Origin: Actinacidiphila paucisporea | GTDB lineage: Bacteria; Actinomycetota; Actinomycetes; Streptomycetales; Streptomycetaceae | Reading direction: 5' to 3' | DNA: 64,000 nucleotides | Assembly: GCF_900142575.1 (NCBI RefSeq) | Contig: NZ_FRBI01000010.1 | Coordinates: forward strand, 185,145 to 249,144 | In this document: one piece after another, positions 25,006 to 33,479 of the stretch | Layout: each line of letters starts with the position of its first letter | Position numbering within the stretch: position 1 is the first letter of the stretch | Position numbers and translations under genes: made by a program | Notes under the pieces: model-generated | The model's database searches: none | Seen by the model: the letters and a program-made list of their open reading frames with translations, nothing else | What the model was told of the DNA's origin: nothing

Positions 25006-25124
25006 GGGGTGCTCTCCGGGCGGTTCGCAGGACGGGGGATGCGGGACGACGGGCTCGGGGGCTCAGCCGGTGGTGGCGGCGGGATCGCCCGGACGGCGGT
25101 GCCGGTCCGTGGCTGGAGGCGGCG

Positions 25125-26744
25125 TCACGGCAGAGTCCTTTCGAGCGTTCTCTCCGCGCCGGCGCGGGTGCGCTGTGCGAGAGCGGGTGCGAGCGGGCGG
25201 ACGGGCCGGATGCGGGAGGTGAGATGGCCCAGCGCGAGCAGCGCGAAGGCGCCGGCCAGCACGGGGACGTGGTAGGGGAAGGGGCGAGGGCCGACCATGT
25301 CGGGTGGCGAGTCGACGGAGCCGTCGGGGCGCACGTGGGACAGCAGATGGCGGGCCGCGCGCGCCGCCGGCGCCGGGTCCGGCCGACCGGCCAGGACGAT
25401 CAGGCCGTAGGCGGTGCTGATCGCGTCGCTCCGGCTGCCGTCCTGCTGGCCGAAGCCACCGTCCGCGCGCTGGTCGGCGCACACCAGGGAGGTGATCCGC
25501 TCGTGCATGACGCGGACGGCGGGAGTGGCCTGCCGGCCGGAGTGGCCGATGGCGAGGTGAACCCGGAAGAAGGTGTGGAGCCGGCTGCTGCTCCAGCCGG
25601 GAGGGAAAGTGCCGTCCTGGCGCCGGCTGTTCACCAGGTGGTGCAGGGCCGACCGCACCACGGCGTCAGGAGGGCGCTCCATGGTGCTCAGCGCGTTGAC
25701 GGCGGCGGCCGTCATGCACGCCTCGGACGGGGTGCCCGCCCCGTAGGTGGGAAAACCGCCGTCCGGCCCGCGCACGGCGATCAGTGCGTCCGTGCCGCGC
25801 CGGATCGCGTCGCGGTAGGCGCGCGGATCGAGCTGGTGGAGGAATTCGACCGCCACGGAGGTGCAGTCCGTGTCGGAGAGCCGCGCCCGGTCGGTGTAGG
25901 ACCAGCCGCCGTCCTCCTGCTGGACCGTCACGAGGTGCCGCGCGACGTGATGCAGTATGCGCCGTGGCGCGCCCGCGGTGTGCAGGGCGAGTCCCGCGGT
26001 GACCGTGGACCAGGTGTCCGTGTCGGTGACGAAGGGCATGCCGCCGTCTTCACGCTGGTGGAGGAGCGCCGTGCGCAGCCCGTCCTCGACGGTGGCGCCC
26101 ATGCCGGGCAGGCCCGCGAGGGCGTGCAGGACCGAGAGGTGGATCAGGAGGTTTCCCTCCCACACGATTCCGCGCCGCTGGGTGGACGCCAGCAGGGCCA
26201 GCTCGGCGGCAGCCGGCGGTTTCCCGGCCGCCCGGCCGAGGACAACCTTGACCGCGGTGACCTGCACGGCGGCCCAGGGGTGCAGCGACGCGAGCGCGAA
26301 GGCCGCGGGCTCCCCGTCCTCGCGGCCCGGTGCAGCGCCGAGCATCGTGAGGAGCGCGTGGACCAGCGCGCGCTTGCGGGCGCCCGCGAAGTCCGGCACC
26401 CGGTCCCTGACCGCGTCGAACACCTCGGGCCGTAGCGGCCGTTCCCTCTGCCCCAGGGCCGCTTCGGCGAAGACGCCGTCCAGCAGGCCGCCGCCGCGGT
26501 GGCACTCCAGATAGCGCGTGAGGCGGGCCCGCGCTCCAGCGTGCCCGTGGCCGTGCCGCTCGAGAAGTGCCAGGGTGAGTGCGGACTCCAGGACGCGGCT
26601 CCGGCATCCGTCGCGGACGGCACCGTCCTCGCCGACGCGGTCGAGGAGCCCGGCGGCGATCAGGCCCTGGGCGGCCGGCAGCCCGGCGGGGAAGCGCGAG
26701 GCGGCCCACGAGGGGGGCAGGCACTCGGCGGCGAGTGGTCTCAT
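25125..26744 (-). CDS. Class II terpene cyclase-like (prenyltransferase/squalene oxidase repeat) protein
   Basis: A 539-residue alpha-barrel repeat protein. QW-type repeats are seen as QREDGGMPF, QQEDGGWSY, RGPDGGFPT, RRQDGTFPP and QRADGGFG. Class II cyclases protonate a polyprene with the middle Asp of DxDD. Here two candidates exist: DTDT at 241-244 and DTDCTS at 291-294, both lacking the last Asp but keeping the central Asp. Length fits bacterial class II diterpene synthases, and is shorter than squalene-hopene cyclases. ATG 26744 has AGGGAAGA upstream. The class I terpene synthase gene lies 59 bp upstream, a pairing typical of labdane-type pathways. Whether it cyclises GGPP or another polyprene is unknown. 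Confidence 0.82.
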   Translation of the reverse strand: MRPLAAECLPPSWAASRFPAGLPAAQGLIAAGLLDRVGEDGAVRDGCRSRVLESALTLALLERHGHGHAGARARLTRYLECHRGGGLLDGVFAEAALGQRERPLRPEVFDAVRDRVPDFAGARKRALVHALLTMLGAAPGREDGEPAAFALASLHPWAAVQVTAVKVVLGRAAGKPPAAAELALLASTQRRGIVWEGNLLIHLSVLHALAGLPGMGATVEDGLRTALLHQREDGGMPFVTDTDTWSTVTAGLALHTAGAPRRILHHVARHLVTVQQEDGGWSYTDRARLSDTDCTSVAVEFLHQLDPRAYRDAIRRGTDALIAVRGPDGGFPTYGAGTPSEACMTAAAVNALSTMERPPDAVVRSALHHLVNSRRQDGTFPPGWSSSRLHTFFRVHLAIGHSGRQATPAVRVMHERITSLVCADQRADGGFGQQDGSRSDAISTAYGLIVLAGRPDPAPAARAARHLLSHVRPDGSVDSPPDMVGPRPFPYHVPVLAGAFALLALGHLTSRIRPVRPLAPALAQRTRAGAERTLERTLP

Positions 26745-26803
26745 CAGTGATCTTCCCTAGGTCCTGTCCGACGGACAGGGCGAACGAACGGCCACGGGTG
26801 CGG

Positions 26804-27799
26804 TCATGGCGCGACTCCCGGGGCCGGGCCGCCGTCACCGTCCGGCAGCCAGCGGGTCTCGAACCGGCCGGTGACACCGAGCCAGTGCAGGGTCGCGGCC
26901 AGGAACGAGCGCAGCGCCTCCACGTAGCCCCGCATCGGCTCCCGGACCGGCCCGGGGACACCGTCACCGGCCGCGAGAGCAGCAGCGAGCCGCTGGAAGT
27001 CCTGCAGGCGGGCGTCCCGCATCGCGGTCGCGCGCTGGTGCGCGGCGGACGGTGAGCAGCCGTGCTCGCGCCCCACGACGGCCACCAGGCTCTCCTGGCC
27101 CACGCGCTGGTCGGCGCCGGTCGAGACCAGGTCGTTCGTCCAGCCCGCCACGTCGGCCGCCGCATCCCTCAGCGCCCGCACCGCGGGATCGCCCTCGGGG
27201 TGGTCGGGCCATGGAGCCCCGGCGGCGTACTCCACGACGTCGAGCGTCGGGAGCACCGTGATGGTCCTGCGGCGCAGGCGGACGTAGTCGCGAAGGGACG
27301 GTGCGACCCGGTCGTGGCGGCCCGTGGCCTCCTGGCAGGTGGCCTCCGCGAAGTCCCGGTAGTCGGTGATGAACCGCTCCCGCCACCGGGGGGACATGCG
27401 GGGGGCCGTACGCCGCCACAGATCGGCCAGCGCCGTCTCGACATCGCCCCGCGAGACGACCGGACGGTCGGCGGCGAGCACGCCCAGCAGCCGGCCGAAC
27501 AGTATCCGGACCTGCTCGGGGTGGGAGCCGAGACCGCCGCGATCGAGCCTGTCGTCCACCAGGCAGACGAACGCGGCCCACTGCGCCGTCAGTTCCGCCT
27601 GAGCCGCCCCGGCCGCGGGGACGACACGGGCGGCGAAGGCTCCCAGCCGCATGGCAGCCAGCCGCTCCACCTCGACGCCGCCGGTCACCAGCCCCAGGCT
27701 GCCCGCCCAGGCCAGCACCGACACGTCCAGCTGCCCGCCCCGCGCGTCAGCCGCGACGCCTGGCCGGGCGCCGGTGCGCTCGGCAGCCCCCTCGGACAC
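26804..27799 (-). CDS. Class I terpene synthase
   Basis: A 331-residue class I terpene cyclase that ionises a prenyl diphosphate using Mg2+. The Asp-rich motif is VDDRLD (82-86) and the second metal site is NDLVSTGAD (222-230), an NSD version of the usual NDxxSxxxE. The effector region LRRRTITVLPTLDVVEY carries the pyrophosphate-sensing Arg. Start GTG 27799 is chosen because GGGGTGA precedes it and the longer frame from 27955 adds an Arg/Pro-rich stretch. It is the first gene of the minus-strand set, so the operon probably starts here. Together with the class II-like cyclase it suggests a two-step diterpenoid skeleton; geosmin and 2-MIB synthases have other lengths and motifs. Confidence 0.87.
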   Translation of the reverse strand: MSEGAAERTGARPGVAADARGGQLDVSVLAWAGSLGLVTGGVEVERLAAMRLGAFAARVVPAAGAAQAELTAQWAAFVCLVDDRLDRGGLGSHPEQVRILFGRLLGVLAADRPVVSRGDVETALADLWRRTAPRMSPRWRERFITDYRDFAEATCQEATGRHDRVAPSLRDYVRLRRRTITVLPTLDVVEYAAGAPWPDHPEGDPAVRALRDAAADVAGWTNDLVSTGADQRVGQESLVAVVGREHGCSPSAAHQRATAMRDARLQDFQRLAAALAAGDGVPGPVREPMRGYVEALRSFLAATLHWLGVTGRFETRWLPDGDGGPAPGVAP

Positions 27800-28574
27800 G
27801 CCGTCACCCCAGGGCCGCGAGCGCGCCGGCACGACCGCCGGCCGAGCCCGCGAAGCCGGGCGTGGCCACCGCAAGGGAAACCAGGTCACCGGCGAGGTGC
27901 GTGCATAGCCCCATGGAATCCCCCTTCGTCGGCCACCAGCATCGGGGCGTCCCACGGGCCCACCTGGCCCCTGAACGTTTCTGCAGCCCGAAGTTCACCC
28001 GCATGGCTGCGTCCGGACGGGCAGGCAGGGCATGCCGCCCCCGCTTACCGGGCCTGACGACCTGACGCCGGTACGCGCCGGCGAGGTGCAGCCGTAGACA
28101 GCCAGGACGCCGGCAAGCGGCCATCTCCCCCGCATTCGGGGTCCCGCCGGCCACGACCTCGGCCGGGAACCTGCACTATTCTGCCGCCGCCACGGCAGAT
28201 AACGGCGCCTCATGGATACACCGCCGGCGGGTGTGATCGGGCCGCGCCGGAGCCCGGCACCGCCTTCGGACCGTGACACGCGCCGCACGGGCGCAAAAAT
28301 CTGATACCGCAAGTGCAGAAATACCAGCATGCCATCCGGAGCATTTACGCCTTCGACGGCATCGCCATGGGAAAATCCGGACGCGACCGCTGTGACGTGC
28401 TAAGGTTTCCATCAGTTGCAGTTGTGGTTCCCGAAGACTTCAAGTGCCCTCGCCGTCGTACACGGCGGGAGCGCTTTTGTATTTCCGGCATTCTTCCGGA
28501 TGGGATAATCATCGCGGCGACGCGGATTCCGCACACTGCGGATTCCGGGCACTGCCCCTGAAGGAGATTTTGAT
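27800..28574. promoter_or_regulatory. Divergent control region between terpenoid operon and cold-shock gene
   Basis: 775 bp with no convincing gene. The left part should hold the promoter of the terpene synthase operon (minus). The right part (about 28300-28574) is more AT-rich and would form a long leader or promoter for the cold-shock gene; long structured leaders are common for csp genes. A clear -10/-35 could not be fixed. Confidence 0.5.
28522..28547 (+). repeat. Direct repeat in the cold-shock gene leader
   Basis: GCGGATTCCG occurs at 28522-28531 and again at 28538-28547, a 16-bp period, 28 bp before the csp start. It may be a protein- or RNA-binding element of the leader. Confidence 0.45.
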
Positions 28575-28778
28575 ATGGCATCTGGCACCGTGAAGTGGTT
28601 CAACGCGGAAAAGGGTTTCGGCTTCATCGAGCAGGACGGTGGCGGCGCTGACGTCTTCGCCCACTACTCGAACATCGCCGCCTCCGGCTTCCGCGAGCTG
28701 CAGGAGGGCCAGAAGGTGAACTTCGACGTCACCCAGGGCCAGAAGGGCCCGCAGGCGGAGAACATCGTTCCTGCCTGA
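28575..28778 (+). CDS. Cold-shock domain protein (CspA family)
   Basis: A 67-residue OB-fold RNA/DNA chaperone. [17 protein letters not shown] contains RNP1 and DVFAHYS is RNP2. ATG 28575 follows AAGGAG at eight bases. Cold-shock proteins melt mRNA structure and act as antiterminators. It precedes a DEAD-box helicase and is followed by a very strong terminator, so it is normally a single-gene transcript. A paralogue lies at 30781. Confidence 0.95.
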   Translation: MASGTVKWFNAEKGFGFIEQDGGGADVFAHYSNIAASGFRELQEGQKVNFDVTQGQKGPQAENIVPA

Positions 28779-28791
28779 CGCTCAGCGCAGA

Positions 28792-28825
28792 GCCGGGGCC
28801 CGCACCATGGGGTGCGGGCCCCGGC
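28792..28825 (+). terminator. Strong intrinsic terminator after csp
   Basis: A perfect 15-bp stem, GCCGGGGCCCGCACC (28792-28806) with its complement at 28811-28825, loop ATGG, followed by CTGCTGTTTT. It should stop the csp transcript 200 bp before the helicase gene. Confidence 0.85.
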
Positions 28826-29023
28826 CTGCTGTTTTCTCCAGGCAGTCTCAGGCGCTGCCCGGGTGCGCCGTGAAAGGCACCCGCCCGCCGGACATCTCGC
28901 CCCGCGCCTTTCGGGCAGTCGGCCCGCTCTCGCGCATTCACATTCATCGGTTCGTCCTTGTGCTCCCAGCGCGGCCTTGCGCCGCCGGGATTCCTCGACG
29001 TACCGCATCGAGGAAGGTTCTCC

Positions 29024-30571
29024 ATGAATCGCACTTTCGGCTCCAGTGATCGCACTTCCCGCGGGCGCTCCGCCGGCTCCGGCTCCGGCCGCGGCGGCTA
29101 CCGCGGTCAGGCGCCGAGCCGCTCCGGCGGCCCGTCCCGCTCGGGCAGCCCGTCCCGCTCCGGCAACTACGGAAGCCGTCGACCGGCCGCGCAGCAGGGG
29201 GAATTCGCCCTGCCCGTCACCCTCACGCCCGCCCTGCCCCCGGTGGAGACCTTCGCCGAGCTGGACCTGCCGCCCGCGCTGGTGAAGGCGCTTGCGACGC
29301 AGGGGATGGCCGTGCCGTTCCCGATCCAGGCCGCCACGCTCCCCAACTCCCTGGCAGGACGCGACGTGCTCGGCCGCGGCCGCACCGGCTCCGGCAAGAC
29401 CCTGGCCTTCGGCCTGGCGCTGCTCGCCCGCACCGCCGGACGGCGCGCCGAGCCCGGACAGCCGCTGGCCCTGGTCCTGGTCCCCACGCGGGAGCTGGCC
29501 CAGCAGGTCACCGACGCCCTCACTCCGTATGCCCGCGACCTGCGGCTGCGGCTGACCACCGTCGTCGGCGGCATGTCCATCGGACGCCAGGTCAACGCCC
29601 TGCGCGGCGGCGCCGAGGTCGTCGTGGCGACTCCCGGAAGGCTCAAGGACCTCATCGACCGCGGTACGTGCCGGCTGGACCAGGTCGCCATCACCGTGCT
29701 GGACGAAGCGGACCAGATGGCCGACATGGGATTCATGCCGCAGGTCACCGCACTGCTGGACCAGGTGCGCCCGGACGGTCAGCGGATGCTCTTCTCCGCC
29801 ACCCTGGACCGCAACATCGACCTGCTGGTACGCCGGTATCTCAATGACCCGGTCGTCCACTCCGTCGACCCCTCCGCGGGCGCGGTCACCACGATGGAAC
29901 ACCACGTGCTGCACGTGCAGACCACGGACAAGCAGGCCACGACGACCGAGATCGCGGCCCGCGACGGCCGGGTGCTGATGTTCCTGGACACCAAGTACGC
30001 CGTGGACAAACTCACCGCGCACCTCCTCCACAACGGCGTGCGGGCGGCGGCGCTGCACGGCGGCAAGTCGCAGCCGCAGCGCACCCGTACCCTCGCGCAG
30101 TTCAAGAGCGGTCACGTGACCGTGCTGGTGGCCACCAACGTGGCGGCCCGCGGTATCCACGTCGACGACCTCGACCTGGTCGTCAACGTCGACCCGCCCA
30201 GCGACCACAAGGACTACCTGCACCGCGGCGGACGCACCGCGCGGGCCGGTGAGTCGGGCCGCGTCGTCACCCTGGTCCTGCCCAACCAGCGCCGCGAGAT
30301 GTCCCGGCTGATGTCCACCGCCGGCATCACCCCGCAGAGCACGCAGACCCACTCCGGGCAGGCCGAACTGACCCGCATCACCGGAGCGCGGACCCCCTCA
30401 GGCGTGCCCGTCACCATCACCGAACCGGTCGCCGAACGCTCCAGGCGCAGCACGTCGACCTCCTCCCGCGGCCGGCGCAACCGCCCCTCGCAGGCCAGGC
30501 GCTCCACCCGGCCCACCCTGGCACCGCAGGGAACCTCGCAGCGCCGCTCCGCCCTCAGCCCGGCGGCATGA
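29024..30571 (+). CDS. DEAD-box RNA helicase
   Basis: A 515-residue ATP-dependent RNA helicase. Motifs in order: Q motif region (FPIQAATLP), I (GRTGSGKT), Ia (PTRELAQQ), II (VLDEADQM), III (SAT), IV/V (ATNVAARGIHVDDLDLV) and VI (HRGGRTARAG). The first 60 residues are Ser/Gly/Arg-rich and disordered, and the tail after 430 is Arg/Ser-rich; both probably bind RNA. ATG 29024 follows GAGGAAGG. It lies between two cold-shock genes on the same strand and would unwind structured RNA in the cold together with them. A decayed relative is at 59616-60120. Confidence 0.93.
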   Translation: MNRTFGSSDRTSRGRSAGSGSGRGGYRGQAPSRSGGPSRSGSPSRSGNYGSRRPAAQQGEFALPVTLTPALPPVETFAELDLPPALVKALATQGMAVPFPIQAATLPNSLAGRDVLGRGRTGSGKTLAFGLALLARTAGRRAEPGQPLALVLVPTRELAQQVTDALTPYARDLRLRLTTVVGGMSIGRQVNALRGGAEVVVATPGRLKDLIDRGTCRLDQVAITVLDEADQMADMGFMPQVTALLDQVRPDGQRMLFSATLDRNIDLLVRRYLNDPVVHSVDPSAGAVTTMEHHVLHVQTTDKQATTTEIAARDGRVLMFLDTKYAVDKLTAHLLHNGVRAAALHGGKSQPQRTRTLAQFKSGHVTVLVATNVAARGIHVDDLDLVVNVDPPSDHKDYLHRGGRTARAGESGRVVTLVLPNQRREMSRLMSTAGITPQSTQTHSGQAELTRITGARTPSGVPVTITEPVAERSRRSTSTSSRGRRNRPSQARRSTRPTLAPQGTSQRRSALSPAA

Positions 30572-30624
30572 GTCCTGCCCCCGAGCAGGGTTCGCCGACA
30601 ATCGGCTGACGCTCGAGCCGTCCC

Positions 30625-30651
30625 CCCACGGTGCCGTGAATGCACCGTGGG
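30625..30651 (+). terminator. Hairpin after the helicase gene
   Basis: CCCACGGTGC (30625-30634) pairs with GCACCGTGGG (30642-30651) around a seven-base loop, 54 bp after the helicase stop. The flanking CCC/GGGG adds pairing. No T-run. Confidence 0.6.
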
Positions 30652-30706
30652 AGGGGCGCCCTCGGAGGGTCGACATCGACCTCCCGCCCCTTTTCGCCGG
30701 GGAAAA

Positions 30707-30749
30707 GATAGATATCCGCGACGCGCAGGCAATTTCGCGGATATCTATC
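30707..30749 (+). promoter_or_regulatory. Perfect 15-bp inverted repeat in the second csp leader
   Basis: GATAGATATCCGCGA (30707-30721) is exactly complementary to 30735-30749, with a 13-base spacer, ending 31 bp before the csp start. It is AT-richer than the surroundings. It could be an operator, or an RNA stem-loop in the leader that changes with temperature. The Shine-Dalgarno itself (AGGAAGG) is outside the stem. Confidence 0.65.
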
Positions 30750-30780
30750 ACCGCACTTCAAGCGTGCAGGAAGGCGTAAA

Positions 30781-30984
30781 ATGACCACAGGTACCGTGAA
30801 GTGGTTCAACGCGGCCAGAGGATTCGGCTTCATCGAGCAGTCGAACGCCGGCCCTGACGTATTCGCGCACTACTCGAACTTCATCGACCACGAGCTTCCC
30901 CAACTGGTCGAAGGCCAGAGAGTCACCTTCGAGATCACCCAGAGCCCGAAGGGCCCGTGCGCGGAGAACATCTCCTGCTGCTGA
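30781..30984 (+). CDS. Cold-shock domain protein (second copy)
   Basis: A 67-residue cold-shock protein, [17 protein letters not shown] (RNP1) and DVFAHYS (RNP2), from ATG 30781 with AGGAAGG upstream. It differs from the copy at 28575 mainly in the second half (HELPQLVEGQRVTFEITQ) and ends in CC. Downstream of the helicase and preceded by the inverted repeat, so it likely has its own promoter. Convergent with the DUF4232 lipoprotein gene. Confidence 0.94.
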   Translation: MTTGTVKWFNAARGFGFIEQSNAGPDVFAHYSNFIDHELPQLVEGQRVTFEITQSPKGPCAENISCC

Positions 30985-31045
30985 CTCGACCCTGCCGGTG
31001 ACCTCGTAGCCGCCGAGGCCACCCGCCGCCGGCGCGGCCCCTACG

Positions 31046-31777
31046 TCACCAGTTCAGGGCGTCGTCCATCGACTGCTGCCAGTACGTGGTCTTCAGCGTG
31101 CTGTCGATGTAGAGGCCCTTGGCGGGCAGCGGCGGGTGGGCGGCGGCGCCGACGCTCTCGTTGCCGGACCGGCCGTAGAAGTAGACCGCCAGAGTCTTCG
31201 CGGTGTAGCCGTTCGTGCCGGTGCCGTCCGCGGCGGCCAGGGTCACCGAGGCGTAGCCGGACTCGCCCGGGGCGAGCGTCACCACGGCCTGCGGGTGGGA
31301 ATCGGCGATGACCGGCGGGACCGCCTGGGCGCCGGTGAACTGCAGCGCCGGGTAGGCGTAGAGATAGCAGGTCCTGCTGCCGGTGTTGGTCACCGTGAGC
31401 AGCATGTGGTTCACCGGGCGGTTCAGCGGGGCCGCGACGGTCTTGGTGTCGGAAGCCTGGCAGGTGACCGGCTTGCCGGAGGAGGCCGGGGGCTTGGCGG
31501 TGGTGTGCCGCGTCGTCGGCTTCGGGCCGCCGGACCCCGACTGCCCGGAACTGGCGAGCGCCTTGGACGACGCGGGGTTCGCCGCGGGGGACGTCGCGGG
31601 GGACGTCGCGGACGGGTCGGGGGCGGCGGTGGCGGTGGACGCCGCGGAGTTCGTCCCCGTGGGCTCGGCGCGGGCACCGGTCGCGTCGTTGCCGCACGCG
31701 GTCAGGGAGAGCGCTGCGAGCGCGGCGGTCGCGGCGGCGACGGCGAGACGGGTACCGGAGGGTCGGATGCCGGACAT
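31046..31777 (-). CDS. DUF4232 lipoprotein
   Basis: A 243-residue exported lipoprotein. Signal peptide to the lipobox LTAC at about residue 30, then a long Ser/Thr/Ala/Pro-rich linker to about residue 100. A DUF4232 domain follows: LLTVTNTGSRTCYLYAYPAL, VTLAPGESGYASVTL and a final WQQSMDDALNW. DUF4232 domains are beta-sandwiches on actinobacterial surface proteins of unknown role. ATG 31777. Divergent from the membrane XRE gene with a 185-bp gap, so the two may be controlled together. Confidence 0.85.
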   Translation of the reverse strand: MSGIRPSGTRLAVAAATAALAALSLTACGNDATGARAEPTGTNSAASTATAAPDPSATSPATSPAANPASSKALASSGQSGSGGPKPTTRHTTAKPPASSGKPVTCQASDTKTVAAPLNRPVNHMLLTVTNTGSRTCYLYAYPALQFTGAQAVPPVIADSHPQAVVTLAPGESGYASVTLAAADGTGTNGYTAKTLAVYFYGRSGNESVGAAAHPPLPAKGLYIDSTLKTTYWQQSMDDALNW

Positions 31778-31962
31778 GGTGCGGACCTCTTTCGCTGGTG
31801 ACACCGGTGTGGTGCTCGGATGGAAGCAACGTGTCCGGTGATCCGTCCCGACCGCCACGCCCGCTGGGCAGTCGGGGATACTGGAATGGCCAAACAGGCT
31901 TTGAGCAGGGCGAATTCAGTGGCTCTGGAACGCCGGAACGGGATGCGGGGGGACGCTGCGGA

Positions 31963-33357
31963 ATGGCGGGACGCGTGGAAGGGGCGGCGGGGGACGGGCC
32001 GGCCGAGGGGTTCGCGACGCTGCTGCGGGGGCTCAAGGACCGCTCCGGGCTGAGTTACGGGACGCTCGCGAAGCGGCTGCACATGAGCACGTCGACGCTG
32101 CACCGGTACTGCAACGGCGCCGCGTTCCCGAACGACTACGCGCCGGTGGAGCGCCTAGCGCGGGTGTGCAAGGCGACGCCGCAGGAACTCGTGGAGCTGC
32201 ACCGCCGCTGGGTCCTGGCAGACGCGGCCCGTGCGGCGGCGTCGCAGGTTCGGCGCGAGGGCGGGGATGGCCGGGCCGGTGAGGACCTCGCGGCCCGCGT
32301 GCCGGAGGCGGCCGAGCCCGGCGGGGCGCCCGGGGCGGCCGTACCCGACGCGCCCGACGTATCCGACGCGCCGGCCGTACCGGAGGCCCTGGACGCGCCG
32401 GAGGTACCGGTCGTCGTCAACGTGCCGGGCGGGTCCGCCGCACCGCGACGGCGCCGTACGGCGCTGGTCGCCGCCGCCGCGGCGGCCGTACTGGTGGCCG
32501 CCGTACTCGCGGTGCATCCGCCATGGGCCGGCCGCGGCGGCGACAGCGCGAACGGGGTCCTGAGCGACACGGGTGATCGGAAGGCGGTCGCGGGCTCCCC
32601 CTCGCGGAACACCCCGACGCCGGGCACGTCGACCGCACCGACCGCACCGACCCGCAGCACCGGCGCGGGCGCGGCCGCCGGCCGGCGGGCGGGCGGAGCC
32701 CCGACCACGCCGGGCAGCCCGGCGCCGGACACGTCCGCCGCGCCGGCCGCGGGCAGCGCCGCGGTCCCGATCACCGTCCGCACCCGCCCGTACATCTACG
32801 ACAACCCGTGCAGCCAGCACTTCCTCGTCGACAGCGCACCCGCGCAGATGGGCCCGCCCGCGAACGAGGAGAACGCGCCGCGCTGGGCCGCCTCGTACGG
32901 CGCGGTCTCCTCGGACGAGCAGCGGATCGCCCTCACCGTGCAGGGCACCGGCCCGCGGACCGTCGTCCTGGAAGCGCTGCACGTGAGCATCGAGTCCAGG
33001 AACGCGCCGCTGGCCTGGAACGACTACGCGATGGGCGCCGGCTGCGGGGGCGGCGTCGAGACCAAGTCCTTCGACGTGGACCTTGACAGCGGCAGCCCCA
33101 CCGTCGCGGTCAGGAACGGCCAGCGCCCATTCCCTTACAGCGTCAGCGAGTCCGACCCCGAGGTCTTCTACGTCACCGCCCACACCAAGGCGCACGACGT
33201 CCGCTGGGACCTCACCCTCGACTGGTCGAGCGGCAGCCGCCACGGCACCGTCCGCGTCGACAACGACGGCACCCCCTTCCGTACCAGCGCCGACGTCAAC
33301 CGTCCCGGCTACGACTACCCCCTGGGCGGCAGCGACTGGATCCCGCGCACCGGCTGA
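31963..33357 (+). CDS. XRE-domain transmembrane protein with extracytoplasmic domain
   Basis: A 464-residue protein from ATG 31963; longer in-frame starts add a region of poor quality. Residues about 15-75 are an XRE helix-turn-helix (GLSYGTLAKRLHMSTSTLHR, then YCNGAAFP). An Ala/Pro/Val-rich linker follows, one transmembrane helix (TALVAAAAAAVLVAAVLAV), a disordered Thr/Pro linker, and an exported domain of about 190 residues with a few Cys (NPCSQHFLV, MGAGCGGGVE). Such a layout allows an outside signal to reach a DNA-binding domain at the membrane. Divergent from a DUF4232 lipoprotein. Confidence 0.83.
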   Translation: MAGRVEGAAGDGPAEGFATLLRGLKDRSGLSYGTLAKRLHMSTSTLHRYCNGAAFPNDYAPVERLARVCKATPQELVELHRRWVLADAARAAASQVRREGGDGRAGEDLAARVPEAAEPGGAPGAAVPDAPDVSDAPAVPEALDAPEVPVVVNVPGGSAAPRRRRTALVAAAAAAVLVAAVLAVHPPWAGRGGDSANGVLSDTGDRKAVAGSPSRNTPTPGTSTAPTAPTRSTGAGAAAGRRAGGAPTTPGSPAPDTSAAPAAGSAAVPITVRTRPYIYDNPCSQHFLVDSAPAQMGPPANEENAPRWAASYGAVSSDEQRIALTVQGTGPRTVVLEALHVSIESRNAPLAWNDYAMGAGCGGGVETKSFDVDLDSGSPTVAVRNGQRPFPYSVSESDPEVFYVTAHTKAHDVRWDLTLDWSSGSRHGTVRVDNDGTPFRTSADVNRPGYDYPLGGSDWIPRTG

Positions 33358-33479
33358 CCCGGCAGAGAGCCCCTTCACCATCGCGGCGCGCCATGACGAA
33401 GCTGGAGGCGGCCAGCGAGCGGGCGCAACCCCGTTGTCATCGCCTACGGGACGGGCCCGGCGGTCACCCGGGGTCCGGG

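Noticed and set aside
25125..26744. Squalene-hopene cyclase
   Set aside because: It is about 100 residues shorter than usual, lacks DxDD, and no squalene-forming genes are nearby.
28313..28561. Small plus-strand gene before the cold-shock gene
   Set aside because: Low codon-position bias and no ribosome-binding site; it lies in the probable leader.
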